From CAXBNB01 sp049115735 (GTDB lineage Bacteria; Bacteroidota; Bacteroidia; Cytophagales; Cyclobacteriaceae), in assembly GCA_049115735.1 (NCBI GenBank), contig JAGDZP010000004.1, positions 558,001 to 622,000 of the forward strand: a stretch of 64,000 nucleotides of DNA, in the 5' to 3' direction. A program made the position numbers and the translations under genes. Below, piece after piece: positions 45,114-54,901 of the stretch. The notes beneath the pieces are model-generated. The model saw only the letters and a program-made list of their open reading frames with translations. It made no database searches and was not told the origin of the DNA. Each line of letters starts with the position of its first letter. Within the stretch, counting starts at the first letter, position 1.

Positions 45114-46466
45114 TCAGTCTTGTAAAATTTGGCAATATTGATACTCCGGCTCAAGATAGATGTACACATCCCCCTTGGCCTCTACAAACCATTCTGACAA
45201 CTTCGTGTTTCGCTTGCTCGCCAGAGTAGCCTGTCTTATTTTTTGATAGTCCGTCAATAAGTTGGCTTGGTGCGGTGCTATTTTTTCCTTATAATAAAGC
45301 AGCCTCACAGCATCTGTCCCATCAGCCATGGTAAAATCCATTGGCTTTGTGATCGTCTCGGTTTTCATGGTATCAAGCGTAAAAAATACCGTTGGATCAA
45401 GCTCCTCAACAGATATTCTAGAAGCACCTGTCGCATCTAAAAAGAAACCTCCGCTACCTGCGGTTTGCTGGTCATCTGAATATTCCTTAGCTGCTTTTTC
45501 GAAGGTGATACTATCGAGCAAAATCACGTTGCGCAAGCTGTCTAAATAGTTTCTCGCATCATCAATGTCCGAGCTGGAAGATTCTGGTATTATCAATATA
45601 TGATTGGAATTGAAAGTATTTCCTCTTCTTTCTACCAATTGTATAATATGGAAACCAAACTGTGTTTCTACTGGTTCAGAAATTTCTCCTGGTTTCAGCT
45701 TAAGCGCTGTAGCCTCAAACTCTGGCGCCAACTCCCCTCTATTGAAAAATCCTAAACCACCGCCCTTTGATCCAGACCCAGGATCCATAGAGTATTGCTT
45801 TGCTAGTGTGCTAAAGCTTTCTCCTGCAAGGATTCTATCTCGGATTTCATTCAGCCGAGCTCTTACTTCAGCTTTTTGTGCCTTGTTTATTTCCGGTTTT
45901 TTCACGATCTGAGAAATGCCTACCTCACTGGAAAAGAAGGGAAGACTGTCCCGTGGGATTTTCTTGAAAAATCGCTTTACCTCCGCAGGCGTCACTTCTA
46001 CATCCGCAGTGATCTCTCCCTGCATTTTTTGAACCACCAATTGTTCCTTGATCTGATCAAAAAGCTCTAAGCGAAACTGATCCATCGTTTTGCCAAAGTG
46101 GTCTTCCAACGCCTCGACCGATCCTATTTGAGAAACGATATAGGATATTCTCTGTTCAAGGTTTTGATTAACCTGATCGTCCGGTACCTCCACCGAATCT
46201 ATCTCTGCCTTGGCTACCATCAATTTGTTGATCACCAATGTTTCCAGCATCTGGCATTTAGCATTCCCCTGGGTTACCTGACCCCTGGAGAGCATGTCCA
46301 GATAACCTTTTTCTAGTTCAGACTTTAACACTATATAGTCATCAACCTTGGCTACTATCTTGTCAATTAAAACCCCTTCTTCCTCCTGGGCAATACTACT
46401 CCCTGAGAAGAGGATGGTGAAAATGCCAACCAGCAAAACTTTCAGTTTAATATATTTCAAATTCAT
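45114..46466 (-). CDS. surA: SurA-type periplasmic peptidylprolyl isomerase
   Basis: SurA escorts outer membrane proteins through the periplasm. From the ATG at 46466 it is 450 residues; an in-frame ATG at 46484 adds six. The signal peptide ends GSSIAQ. A SurA_N chaperone domain follows (about 30-165, beginning LIDKIVAKVDDYIVLKSELE), then a parvulin domain (about 175-275) with EVGISQIVKKPEI and GGGLGFFNRGELAPEFEA. A second, degenerate parvulin-like region begins near 285. The gene overlaps the end of the lipoprotein gene upstream by about 20 bases. Confidence 0.92.
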   Translation of the reverse strand: MNLKYIKLKVLLVGIFTILFSGSSIAQEEEGVLIDKIVAKVDDYIVLKSELEKGYLDMLSRGQVTQGNAKCQMLETLVINKLMVAKAEIDSVEVPDDQVNQNLEQRISYIVSQIGSVEALEDHFGKTMDQFRLELFDQIKEQLVVQKMQGEITADVEVTPAEVKRFFKKIPRDSLPFFSSEVGISQIVKKPEINKAQKAEVRARLNEIRDRILAGESFSTLAKQYSMDPGSGSKGGGLGFFNRGELAPEFEATALKLKPGEISEPVETQFGFHIIQLVERRGNTFNSNHILIIPESSSSDIDDARNYLDSLRNVILLDSITFEKAAKEYSDDQQTAGSGGFFLDATGASRISVEELDPTVFFTLDTMKTETITKPMDFTMADGTDAVRLLYYKEKIAPHQANLLTDYQKIRQATLASKRNTKLSEWFVEAKGDVYIYLEPEYQYCQILQD

Positions 46467-47319
46467 TTTTTTCTTTTCCTTCATTATACACCTCTTCTTC
46501 CAACTGCTTCCTCAACTCTACCTTCTTCTTATTGATGAGAATATTCTCAATATCATCCCTAACAAATTCCAAAGGAGAAATTTGGTTTGAAATCTTGTAA
46601 TCCATTAGCCGTATGTAATAGTAATATTCATCATCAGATGTCTCAATAAAGCTATTATTCTTTAAGAAGGTCACCCGATCCTGAATATTCGCTAGCGGCG
46701 TGTTGGATATCACTTCGTCGAAATTCAACCATAGATCAGTCTCCAGCGAAGACTTGGTCGCAAATCTATAACAATAAGATTGTATCTCTTCCAAATTTGA
46801 TTTTGGAAAAGCTCTTATCTGCGACCTAAACGTATTTATCTGTGGTGCTTGCTTGGGAATCTGCGTATACAAACAGCGCACAATGTTCTGTCTCAAGACA
46901 AAATTCTCAAATTTCTCTTTGTAGTAGGCCTCTATTTCCTTTTCTGATATTTCCTTATTCAGGTTTTTGCTGATGTAATATTTTTGAAAATCGTGCGCCA
47001 TCAGAGCATAACGATAATCCAATACCTTTCTTTCAATATCCGCCTGGTTAAACTCTATTTCCTTTGTAGCGCGTGATATCATCAGCTGCTTTTTAATCCA
47101 GGCATCTATGAATTGCGAGACAATCAAAGCGCTATCCTGAGTAGAGGAATTATCGGGAACCAGCCCTATAATATCTTTTTCATACAATTGCACGTCATTC
47201 ACCCTGGCCACAGCTTTAGCACTTTTCTCTGTCCCTTCTTTGGATTTTGTACTCCAAAAGTTGATGTATTCGCAAGACGATAAAATCAAACAGCCGAGAA
47301 GTAATATTCTAAAGTTCAT
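46447..47319 (-). CDS. SurA-N-like lipoprotein without a recognisable rotamase domain
   Basis: From the ATG at 47319 (MNFRILLLGCLILSSC) the protein is 290 residues, with lipobox LILSSC. The mature part opens like a parvulin-type chaperone, ARVNDVQLYEKDIIGLVPD. It has helical segments with AWIKKQLMISRA and EISEKEIEAYYKEKFENF. The middle region, where a parvulin domain would be, lacks the usual HILL and GDLGWF-like motifs. It probably acts as a non-enzymatic partner of the two PPIases that flank it, overlapping both genes by 10-20 bases. Confidence 0.78.
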   Translation of the reverse strand: MNFRILLLGCLILSSCEYINFWSTKSKEGTEKSAKAVARVNDVQLYEKDIIGLVPDNSSTQDSALIVSQFIDAWIKKQLMISRATKEIEFNQADIERKVLDYRYALMAHDFQKYYISKNLNKEISEKEIEAYYKEKFENFVLRQNIVRCLYTQIPKQAPQINTFRSQIRAFPKSNLEEIQSYCYRFATKSSLETDLWLNFDEVISNTPLANIQDRVTFLKNNSFIETSDDEYYYYIRLMDYKISNQISPLEFVRDDIENILINKKKVELRKQLEEEVYNEGKEKNEFEIY

Positions 47320-49294
47320 CTTCGATTTTAGCAATGATTCTTTTCAATGTCCCTTTGTTTACTTTCACCGGATATTTCGTCTTCAACTCGTTGATCCAGT
47401 CATTTTCAAGTTTATCCTGATAAGCAGATATCACAGCTCCCCGCGTCTCATCATACTTTTTTAGTCTTTCAGGATTGATTTTCTTCACACTGATAAGATA
47501 ATGACGTCCATTCTCCGTGTGCGTATGAGTGCCCTCAGACCAATACTTATCCACGATGTTATCTTCTCCTTTGACGACAGTCTTATCCTGCACCTCAACG
47601 TTCAAAGGGTTTTCTTTGTTAAAAACTTTATCAATTTCGTCTTTTTCTGCCGTCAAATATTGCCTGGTCCTTTCCAAAGATTCTGCTTTTTCTGAAATAA
47701 AAACTCTAACGTCGGCACTTTCTTCCGCCTTGTAATCGGATTTGGTTTTTTCATAATATGATTTCAGCCCCACAGTATCCTTCATCGCCTTCTGCCAAAC
47801 TTTTTCTTCCATGAGGGCAAAAAGTAAAATTCCACTCTTGTACTCTTGCAAAATCATTCGATAGTCAAAATTCGTGTTGGCAAGCTGCTCCTCTTCGTAA
47901 TCGAAAATGCTTTTTTCTTCGAATCGGTTGTATAAGGTATTCTTATAGGAGTGGAGATTTTTGTCTCCTCTCTTTTTCTGTTGTTCTTTGACGAATTGAA
48001 AAAAATTTCTTGTCAAAATATTCTTGCCTCCAATATTTGCCAACGGCTTATCAAGATCCGCGGATAGACTGTCAAAAGTCCATGACCCTTGCAGCAAAGT
48101 GGAATCCAATTTTAACAGGGCACTGGTCTTGTTTTGAGCGTTGGCTGTAAAACCGTATTTCGATTTGATAGCTTCAATAGCCTTTGCCTTTTTCACCCTG
48201 GATCTTGCGTCACGGGACAGGCTTTTCTCCAGTTCAGGCTTCACCTTATCAAAAGGTTCCAAGCCCCGCTTGCCCATAAGCTTGATGATATGCCAGCCAA
48301 ACCTTGTTTTCACTGGCTCGGAAATACTGCCTATTTCTTTCAGTGCAAATGCCGCCTGCTCAAATTCCTTTAAGATCTGTCCTGTACCAAACCAATTGAG
48401 CGCACCGCCTCTTTTTTTGGTCTGTACATCATCTGAGTGCAAGGCACAAAGCGTATTCCATTCTTCCCCAGACATTAATTTCTCATGTACACTCTTTGCC
48501 TTATTGTGAGCAGCTTTGTCTTTTTCTGCGTCCTGGCCCTGAGCCGTCTTTATCATGATGTGTGCTACCTGGATCTTTCCAAGGGCTTTTCGTATGTCTT
48601 TTACATGTATGAGATGGTAGCCAAATTTTGTCCTCACCGGTCCTGCCAAATCACCCACTGATGCATTGAATACAGCATCTTCAAATGGATATACCATTTG
48701 CATGGCTGAAAAATACCCGAGATTCCCTTTGTTGGATTTGGCCGACGGATCATCAGAATACTGAAAGGCCAGAGAGTCGAAGTTTTCGCCTGCCTGAACC
48801 CTCTTTTTTAGATCTAGTAGCCTGTTGTAGACTGTTAGGGTATCAGATGGCAGGGCATCTTCATCCAGTTTTAACAGGATATGAGATGCCGAACGCTCCT
48901 CTTTCATCCTGTTGTAGGTTTCCTTCACCAGCTCTTCGGTGATTTTCGATTCCATCAAATATGGCTTCACCAATTGCTCCTTGTAGCCATTATATTCTTC
49001 CAGAAATTCTGGGTCTTTATCACGGCCCAATTTAATCGCCTCGAGAACTTTCAGCCTGAACTTGATGTACAAGTCCATATAGGTCTCAACTTCATACTTT
49101 ACACTGTCCTTTTTTAGCTCACTATTATTCTTGAAGAAATAGTATCTGAATTCATCTTCGAAAAACTCCTGCTCGCCCAGCTTAAACAAGTATTTGGGCT
49201 TGTCTTTAGCAGCGTCAGCCGTTCCCAGACCTAACACCAAAGCAAGAATCCCTAGAACAGGAAGAAGTTTTATTACAACACGAACCTTATGCAT
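47309..49294 (-). CDS. Periplasmic peptidylprolyl isomerase with two parvulin domains
   Basis: A 661-residue exported protein (signal peptide about 1-28, ending TADAA). A SurA_N/PpiD-like chaperone region (30-125) is followed by two parvulin domains: about 130-232 with ASHILLKLDED, GNLGYFSAMQMVYPFE and FGYHLIHV; and about 240-345 with VAHIMIKTAQ, GGALNWFGTG and FGWHIIKLMG. The last 300 residues are a helical domain. It heads a minus-strand operon with a lipoprotein chaperone, SurA and MoxR. A promoter-like element lies about 39 bases upstream. Confidence 0.91.
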   Translation of the reverse strand: MHKVRVVIKLLPVLGILALVLGLGTADAAKDKPKYLFKLGEQEFFEDEFRYYFFKNNSELKKDSVKYEVETYMDLYIKFRLKVLEAIKLGRDKDPEFLEEYNGYKEQLVKPYLMESKITEELVKETYNRMKEERSASHILLKLDEDALPSDTLTVYNRLLDLKKRVQAGENFDSLAFQYSDDPSAKSNKGNLGYFSAMQMVYPFEDAVFNASVGDLAGPVRTKFGYHLIHVKDIRKALGKIQVAHIMIKTAQGQDAEKDKAAHNKAKSVHEKLMSGEEWNTLCALHSDDVQTKKRGGALNWFGTGQILKEFEQAAFALKEIGSISEPVKTRFGWHIIKLMGKRGLEPFDKVKPELEKSLSRDARSRVKKAKAIEAIKSKYGFTANAQNKTSALLKLDSTLLQGSWTFDSLSADLDKPLANIGGKNILTRNFFQFVKEQQKKRGDKNLHSYKNTLYNRFEEKSIFDYEEEQLANTNFDYRMILQEYKSGILLFALMEEKVWQKAMKDTVGLKSYYEKTKSDYKAEESADVRVFISEKAESLERTRQYLTAEKDEIDKVFNKENPLNVEVQDKTVVKGEDNIVDKYWSEGTHTHTENGRHYLISVKKINPERLKKYDETRGAVISAYQDKLENDWINELKTKYPVKVNKGTLKRIIAKIEDEL

Positions 49295-49332
49295 GAATTA
49301 TTTTGAATTATTTGCCGTGGATAAAATTCTGG

Positions 49333-49340
49333 CAAAAGTA
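49333..49340 (-). promoter_or_regulatory. Candidate -7 promoter element for the chaperone operon
   Basis: On the minus strand TACTTTTG fits TAnnTTTG and lies 38 bases before the ATG of the double-parvulin gene, in the 60-base gap after the RsbW-like gene. Confidence 0.38.
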
Positions 49341-49354
49341 CCTAATCGATCGGA

Positions 49355-49774
49355 CTAATCTTTAGCGTGGAACTTTTTCATTAGTCTGCAGACATTTTTA
49401 TTTTTTTCCTGGGAGAATTCCACAGAATCCATGATTTTTTTGACGAGCATAATTCCCAAACCACCTTTTTTCCTTCTCCTGACAATTTCCTCCAGATTGG
49501 GCTCTTTGTAATTGTTGTAGTTGAATCCAATACCGTAATCAACTATGTCGAACGTGACTTTGCCTTGCTTGTCATCTTCAATGAAAATTTCAAGACATTC
49601 AGCGGGATTACACTTGTTGGAATGAATGATCAAATTGGCACATACCTCGTCTACAGCCAGGATGACTTTATGGGCTTCCTTTTCGGAAAAGCCAATATCT
49701 AAAAGCACATCAGAAATAAACTCCCTGATCTCTTTTAGCTTTTCTCGCTGACAAGATGTTCTAAACTTATGCAT
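49355..49774 (-). CDS. RsbW-like anti-sigma factor serine kinase / ATP-binding protein
   Basis: From the ATG at 49774 (MHKFRTSCQREKL) the protein is 139 residues, a GHKL/HATPase_c domain of the RsbW/SpoIIAB kind. The N box is ILAVDEVCANLIIHS, the G1 box is VDYGIGFNY and the G2 region is KGGLGIMLVKKIMDSV. Such proteins bind a sigma factor or another target and phosphorylate a STAS partner. The start overlaps the STAS gene's end by 8 bases. An upstream ATG at 49807 would overlap more and is rejected. Confidence 0.9.
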   Translation of the reverse strand: MHKFRTSCQREKLKEIREFISDVLLDIGFSEKEAHKVILAVDEVCANLIIHSNKCNPAECLEIFIEDDKQGKVTFDIVDYGIGFNYNNYKEPNLEEIVRRRKKGGLGIMLVKKIMDSVEFSQEKNKNVCRLMKKFHAKD

Positions 49775-50108
49775 CTCCAATTTTCTCAAGGGCTGATGCC
49801 CTATCATTCGTCATTATTAGCAATTGATCCAATCCCAGGATCTGAAATACCTCAAGTACCTTTTCGCTGAGCCCAAAAAGAACCATTTGTATATTGTCAT
49901 TTTCTATTTGCTGAAGGTAGGACATAAAAACACCCAATCCTGCAGAAGAAATATAATCAAGGCTGCTCAGATCTACAATCACCTTCTTGTTATTACTCAA
50001 CACTTCGCTGAGCGAATTGTCAAGATGAATAGAAGAAGAAGCGTCTACTTCACCGCTCACTTTCATTTCACATATTCCTTCTTCCGTGCTACTTTCTATA
50101 TTTATCAT
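49767..50108 (-). CDS. STAS domain anti-sigma factor antagonist (RsbV/SpoIIAA-like)
   Basis: A 113-residue STAS protein with the expected phospho-site region DLSSLDYISSAGLGVF (46-61). Ser55 is in the place of the serine phosphorylated by RsbW/SpoIIAB, although the usual preceding Asp is Ser54 here. It should bind the kinase when unphosphorylated. It lies six bases after the phosphatase gene and overlaps the kinase gene, so the three are one unit. Confidence 0.9.
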   Translation of the reverse strand: MINIESSTEEGICEMKVSGEVDASSSIHLDNSLSEVLSNNKKVIVDLSSLDYISSAGLGVFMSYLQQIENDNIQMVLFGLSEKVLEVFQILGLDQLLIMTNDRASALEKIGDA

Positions 50109-50114
50109 TTTGGT

Positions 50115-52169
50115 TTAATTAAACTTCACTATCAATAGGGTATAGTCGTCCTCTAGAGACTCCTTACCACAAAATTCATAAAGGTCGTTGATAATTTTTT
50201 CCTGGATACTTTCAGGTGCGAGGTTGGAGTATTTGATTAAGGAAGATTGCAGTTTGTCATAACCGAATTGTTCTTTTCGATCGTTGCAAGCTTCCGTGAT
50301 CCCATCAGTATACAAAATAATGATGTCACCGCTGTTAAAATCAAACTCGTTGACTTGAACGTATTTATGGAAGTTTGAGTTTCTCAAAATACCTAGACCC
50401 AATCCTTTATTTTTAAAATATTTAGTTTCATTGTTCACAGCATTATAGTAAAGTGTCGGACAATGACCTGCACGAGCGAAGCTTACTTTGCCTTTTGATC
50501 TGTCTATAATGAAATATGATACTGTTATGAAGGATGTCTTTTCCAGACATCTACTCAATGCCGTATTCGCCCTGACCATAAATTCTTTCGGATCTGAATC
50601 CAGCTGTACTAGGCTTTGAAATACTCCTTTCATCTGGGCCATGTGAAAGGCCGCAGAAGTACCCTTTCCGGAAACATCCCCTATAATGATCACCGTACGA
50701 TTGTCATCCAGGTTGTAGGTATCGTAATAGTCTCCCCCCACTTCATCAGCAGCTCTCGTAAATGCAGCGATTTGAAACGCAGGGTTTTGGTCGAGAGAAT
50801 TCGGCAACAGACTATTTTGAACTTTGGTCGCAATATTCAATTCCTCTTTGTAGCGCTCATTTTTGATTGCTTCGTTGAGAAGCCTGAAATTCTCAACTGA
50901 AATGCTCGCCTGGTTGACAAAAGTCTCGATGATATCTATCATCTCTTTGTTGAAACCATCGTCTACTTCCTTCAAAAGGACCAGACTACCTATTTTTTCA
51001 TTCTTGACGGTAACGGGATATGAAAGAATAGAACTAAACTGTACATCCTTAATTTTCGCAGACAGTTTTTGATTTTTCGGATTTCTATCGAAATCCGAGT
51101 TCAGTATTTTCTTAAATCTACTGGTCTGTATGGCATCTTTGATCAATGGAATTTTCTTCGCATCCAGGTTGTGCGTAAGCGTGACACTAACTCCTTCCTG
51201 CTCATCATCAATCTCCAACCAGGCTGCCTCGGAATACACAGCACTGACGGCACTATCCAACAGAATTTCGTACACTTTATCTTCACTTTCTCCCGCGGGT
51301 ATGGATTGACTCAAGCGCTGAAAGTTTACAGCCTCTTCCAGCTTCTTTTCAAAAACTGATGTAGTTGGCAAATTGAAAAGTATCACCAATACGGATATTC
51401 CGCTGTAAAGAAGAATAAAAGAGAAAAGAGAAAGGGCAAACGAACTATCCAGCAAATCCCGAAGCAAGACATTTTTCTCTGAAAAATTCATGAGGGTATT
51501 GAAGAAATACCAGAGGTAAATGATCACCAATACTATGAAGAGAATACTTTTCCACTTCTGCTTAAAATTCAAATAGGCTATCCATTTGAGGTTGAAAGAA
51601 AGGATAAGGCCTAGAATCAGCAATACGATGTAGACTGCTATAAATGCCGGATCGGTTTTTTCATTTCCAAAAAGATCAAACACCAAAGTAGCTATCAACG
51701 CATACTCATATATCTGCCAGGCGGATAAGAGGGATTTTGATTTTTGGTACAAAATCAGGCGCTTCCAAACAATGAAAGTGGAAATAAGGAACGCCAATAT
51801 TAACCCCAGTAAAATATGATAGAAAAAATTGATCGTTAGGGCGTGGGTTGCAAATTTATTCGACCCAAATACGGTGAAAATAAACTCTATGCCGAGCGAT
51901 GCTATTGTTGCGATGAGACCGGTAACAAACACACGCCATAGCAAGTCGACAAAGTTGATGCTTTCAGCTTTGCCAATATTGAAGCGATAGAAGACAACCA
52001 GTGACAGGGCAAAAAGGGCTAGTAGTATTTTACCGGCATAGTCCGGCATCCCAAGAGCTATTTGGTTGGAAGCACTAAATAGCTCCAGCATGTCTATGAT
52101 CAGCAAAAGCGACCAAAACAAAACCCCAAGGATGACACTGATTCTTAAAATGCCCTTATGAGACAGCAT
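50115..52169 (-). CDS. Membrane PP2C/SpoIIE phosphatase with GAF domain (RsbU-like)
   Basis: A 684-residue sensor phosphatase. Residues about 10-270 hold seven or eight hydrophobic helices. A GAF-like domain follows at about 290-430, and a SpoIIE/PP2C domain at about 445-684. The phosphatase metal residues are present in VGGDYYDTYNLDD, VIIIGDVSGKGTSAAF, FARAGHCPTLYY, IILYTDGITEA and LEDDYTLLIV. It should dephosphorylate the STAS protein encoded next in response to a membrane or GAF-domain signal. The three-gene unit is compact and on the minus strand. Confidence 0.91.
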   Translation of the reverse strand: MLSHKGILRISVILGVLFWSLLLIIDMLELFSASNQIALGMPDYAGKILLALFALSLVVFYRFNIGKAESINFVDLLWRVFVTGLIATIASLGIEFIFTVFGSNKFATHALTINFFYHILLGLILAFLISTFIVWKRLILYQKSKSLLSAWQIYEYALIATLVFDLFGNEKTDPAFIAVYIVLLILGLILSFNLKWIAYLNFKQKWKSILFIVLVIIYLWYFFNTLMNFSEKNVLLRDLLDSSFALSLFSFILLYSGISVLVILFNLPTTSVFEKKLEEAVNFQRLSQSIPAGESEDKVYEILLDSAVSAVYSEAAWLEIDDEQEGVSVTLTHNLDAKKIPLIKDAIQTSRFKKILNSDFDRNPKNQKLSAKIKDVQFSSILSYPVTVKNEKIGSLVLLKEVDDGFNKEMIDIIETFVNQASISVENFRLLNEAIKNERYKEELNIATKVQNSLLPNSLDQNPAFQIAAFTRAADEVGGDYYDTYNLDDNRTVIIIGDVSGKGTSAAFHMAQMKGVFQSLVQLDSDPKEFMVRANTALSRCLEKTSFITVSYFIIDRSKGKVSFARAGHCPTLYYNAVNNETKYFKNKGLGLGILRNSNFHKYVQVNEFDFNSGDIIILYTDGITEACNDRKEQFGYDKLQSSLIKYSNLAPESIQEKIINDLYEFCGKESLEDDYTLLIVKFN

Positions 52170-52308
52170 AAATTACCTGTTAAACAACGAGGGGCAATTT
52201 AACCCAAAATCAACAATTGACCAGTGATGATGTGATGGACGGACAACAGCTGAGTTCTTATCTATCCGTTTTTGTGATTATTTTACATTAACAATTAACA
52301 ACAGACCC

Positions 52309-53913
52309 ATGAACCCTCCCATCAAGAACTCCCTATTTATCCTTTCTATTGTGTCCCTTTTACTTCTAGGGTGCAATAACGCCACCAAAAAGGAGGCACC
52401 CAATCAAAAAGAATTTGTTCTACTAGAAAAAACGATCTCGGAACTTCAGGAGTTGATGACCAGTGGGGACCTTTCTTCAGAGCAAATCACTCATCTATAC
52501 ATTGATAGGATTGAAAAGATAGATAGAGGCAAATCAGGATTGAATGCTGTCATTGAGTTGAATCCTGAGGCCTTGGATATCGCCAGAAAGCTGGATACAG
52601 AAAGAGCAGAAGGTGACACCAGGGGTCCACTTCATGGAATTCCTGTGTTGATTAAAGACAATATTGACACAGGAGATAAAATGTCTACAAGTGCTGGTTC
52701 TATTGCTCTGAAAGATTCCAAAGCTGAGAATGATGCATTCATAGTTAGTAAATTAAGAGAAGCGGGAGCCGTTTTGCTTGGTAAAACAAACTTGAGTGAA
52801 TGGGCGAATTTCAGATCATTCCGATCATCTAGCGGTTGGAGCAGCAGAGGTGGTCAAACCAAAAATCCGTATTATCTGGATAGAAATCCATGTGGCTCCA
52901 GTTCAGGATCGGGGGTAGCCGTTTCTGCCAATTTATGTGCTATTGCGATTGGCACGGAAACGAACGGCTCCATTGTTTGTCCATCATCTGTCAATGGAGT
53001 GGTTGGCATCAAACCAACGGTCGGCTTGTGGTCAAGAAGTGGGATCATTCCAATATCTGAAACTCAGGACACAGCGGGTCCAATGGCTCGAACTGTCACT
53101 GATGCCGTCATCCTATTAGGTGAGCTTCTTGGAAGCGACCCAAGGGATTCCATCTCTTTTGAAAGTGTGGGTAGAGCGTTTGATGATTACACTCAATTTC
53201 TCGATAAGAATGGAATGAAGGATAAACGCATCGGGGTGTTGCGCGAGAAATTTGGTATCAACGAAAAAGTTGACTCGATCATGAACAGGTCGATTCGCAC
53301 TATGAAGGAACATGGTGCAATAATTATCGATTCTGTTGAAATAGCTATCGGAGAAAATTATGATGGGATGGCCTTTAGCTTACTGCAATATGAATTTAAA
53401 GATGGCCTAAATAAGTATCTACAGAATTTGAAAGGAGGAACAATAAAATCCCTAGAAGAACTTATCGCTTTTAATGAAGAAAACAGAGAAATGTGCATGC
53501 CTTATTTCGAACAGGAAATTCTAAAGCTATCAGAAGAAAAATCAGGACTGGATTCAAAGGAATATCAAGATATCCTCGAAAGTATGTTGACCATGTCCAG
53601 GAAAGATGGGTTGGTTGCTACTTTGGATCGCTACCAATTGGATGCAATCGTAGCTCCTACCAACAACCCCAGCTGGCCAATTGATCTCTTGAATGGAGAT
53701 AAATATGACATCTATAGTTCAAGCCCTGCAGCAAGATCCGGGTATCCCAACATCACTGTGCCCGCTGGAAATGTTCAAGGCTTGCCAGTCGGTATTTCAT
53801 TTTTTTCTAGGGCATACGAGGAACCAAAGTTGATATCTATGGCATTTGCATTCGAACAGGCCACACATGCGCGTATAGTCCCGAAGATGCTAGAGACTTT
53901 CGCACCTGAATGA
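52309..53913 (+). CDS. Amidase-signature lipoprotein
   Basis: A 534-residue member of the amidase signature family, with a Ser-Ser-Lys triad. The lipobox is LLLLGC (Cys22), so it is exported and lipid-anchored. The catalytic Lys is Lys116 in GIPVLIKDN. The cis-Ser is in PCGSSSGSG (195-202), and the nucleophile is Ser221 in GTETNGSIVCPSS. It differs from GatA, which is cytosolic. Exported members of this kind hydrolyse aliphatic or aryl amides or peptide amides; the substrate is not known here. Confidence 0.9.
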   Translation: MNPPIKNSLFILSIVSLLLLGCNNATKKEAPNQKEFVLLEKTISELQELMTSGDLSSEQITHLYIDRIEKIDRGKSGLNAVIELNPEALDIARKLDTERAEGDTRGPLHGIPVLIKDNIDTGDKMSTSAGSIALKDSKAENDAFIVSKLREAGAVLLGKTNLSEWANFRSFRSSSGWSSRGGQTKNPYYLDRNPCGSSSGSGVAVSANLCAIAIGTETNGSIVCPSSVNGVVGIKPTVGLWSRSGIIPISETQDTAGPMARTVTDAVILLGELLGSDPRDSISFESVGRAFDDYTQFLDKNGMKDKRIGVLREKFGINEKVDSIMNRSIRTMKEHGAIIIDSVEIAIGENYDGMAFSLLQYEFKDGLNKYLQNLKGGTIKSLEELIAFNEENREMCMPYFEQEILKLSEEKSGLDSKEYQDILESMLTMSRKDGLVATLDRYQLDAIVAPTNNPSWPIDLLNGDKYDIYSSSPAARSGYPNITVPAGNVQGLPVGISFFSRAYEEPKLISMAFAFEQATHARIVPKMLETFAPE

Positions 53914-53968
53914 GGTCGTTTATCCATTTAACCAGAAATCCGTAAGATTGTAGTAGAAAAACCAAGAA

Positions 53969-54901
53969 ATGCTACTCAAGGAATTTCCCGATATCCAATG
54001 GTTGAAGAACCAGATCAAGAACAATTTTGAGAATAAAAAAGGTTGGGGAAATCGTAGACTTTCTACGGATGGCTGGCCAACTGTAGTATTAAATACCAAA
54101 GCCAAGGATGCTGAAAGGACAGATATTCTTGGCCCATTTTCGATCTTCACCAATATCAGTGGCTCCAGTAAAATAGGTGTGGAGAATCGTAGGGTAACTG
54201 TCAATGATGCCTGTTTTGTGGTGTCAAACAACGAGCAATACTATGATTTATTGATCAACAACTCTGGAAAAACCGAAACATTCAACATTCATTTGGGAAA
54301 TGATTTTTGCCAGCAAGCCTGGACAAGCTTGAGAAAGGATGACGGTACATTATTGGATGATCCCGGCTCCAACTCTGACATGGATCACTTTTATTTTCGG
54401 TCATTGCCAAGAGACGAAACCTTCAATGCTTTAGTTAAGAAAATCCAATATGGCTACTCTGATGACCAAGCCGAAAATGAGGAACTATTGCTCGAGCTCT
54501 TCAACTATGTTTGTTCACTAAATTCCAAAGAAGTAAAACTTGAAAGCAATCTGGATGCGGTTAAGTTGTCCACCAGGAATGAACTTCTACAAAGGCTTTA
54601 CTTAGGACGTGATTACATGCATGGTAACTTTCATTGTGACATAAACCTGGATGACATTGCTACACAAGCCAATCTTTCAAAATTTCATTTTCTAAGGCTG
54701 TTCAAGCAGGTTTTCAAAGTTTCCCCACATCAATACATCAAGAAACTTCGAATTCAAAAGGCAAAAGAATTGATCAGACAAACGGATAAGCGAGTCTCTA
54801 CGATTGCCCTAGAAGTTGGTCTGGAAAACGGAAGTTCTTTAAGCCGGCTTCTATACAAATCCACTGGTAAGTACCCTCAGACGATGCGGTTGATAAATTA
54901 G
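53969..54901 (+). CDS. AraC family transcriptional regulator
   Basis: A 310-residue regulator. Residues 1-190 form an AraC-type sensing domain with no clear ligand motif. Residues about 205-305 carry the two helix-turn-helix units, with the first near LDDIATQANLSKFHFLRLFKQVF and the recognisable phrase SPHQYIKKLRIQKAKELI between them. The second ends SLSRLLYKSTGKYPQTMR. The usual FSS.FRR.FG..P pattern is present as SLSRLLYKSTGKYP. It lies 56 bases after the amidase and 152 before a membrane protein on the same strand, either of which could be a target. Confidence 0.9.
   Translation: MLLKEFPDIQWLKNQIKNNFENKKGWGNRRLSTDGWPTVVLNTKAKDAERTDILGPFSIFTNISGSSKIGVENRRVTVNDACFVVSNNEQYYDLLINNSGKTETFNIHLGNDFCQQAWTSLRKDDGTLLDDPGSNSDMDHFYFRSLPRDETFNALVKKIQYGYSDDQAENEELLLELFNYVCSLNSKEVKLESNLDAVKLSTRNELLQRLYLGRDYMHGNFHCDINLDDIATQANLSKFHFLRLFKQVFKVSPHQYIKKLRIQKAKELIRQTDKRVSTIALEVGLENGSSLSRLLYKSTGKYPQTMRLIN

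Noticed and set aside
48141..48509. Plus-strand 122-codon frame opposite the double-parvulin gene
   Set aside because: Antisense shadow of a strongly supported PPIase.
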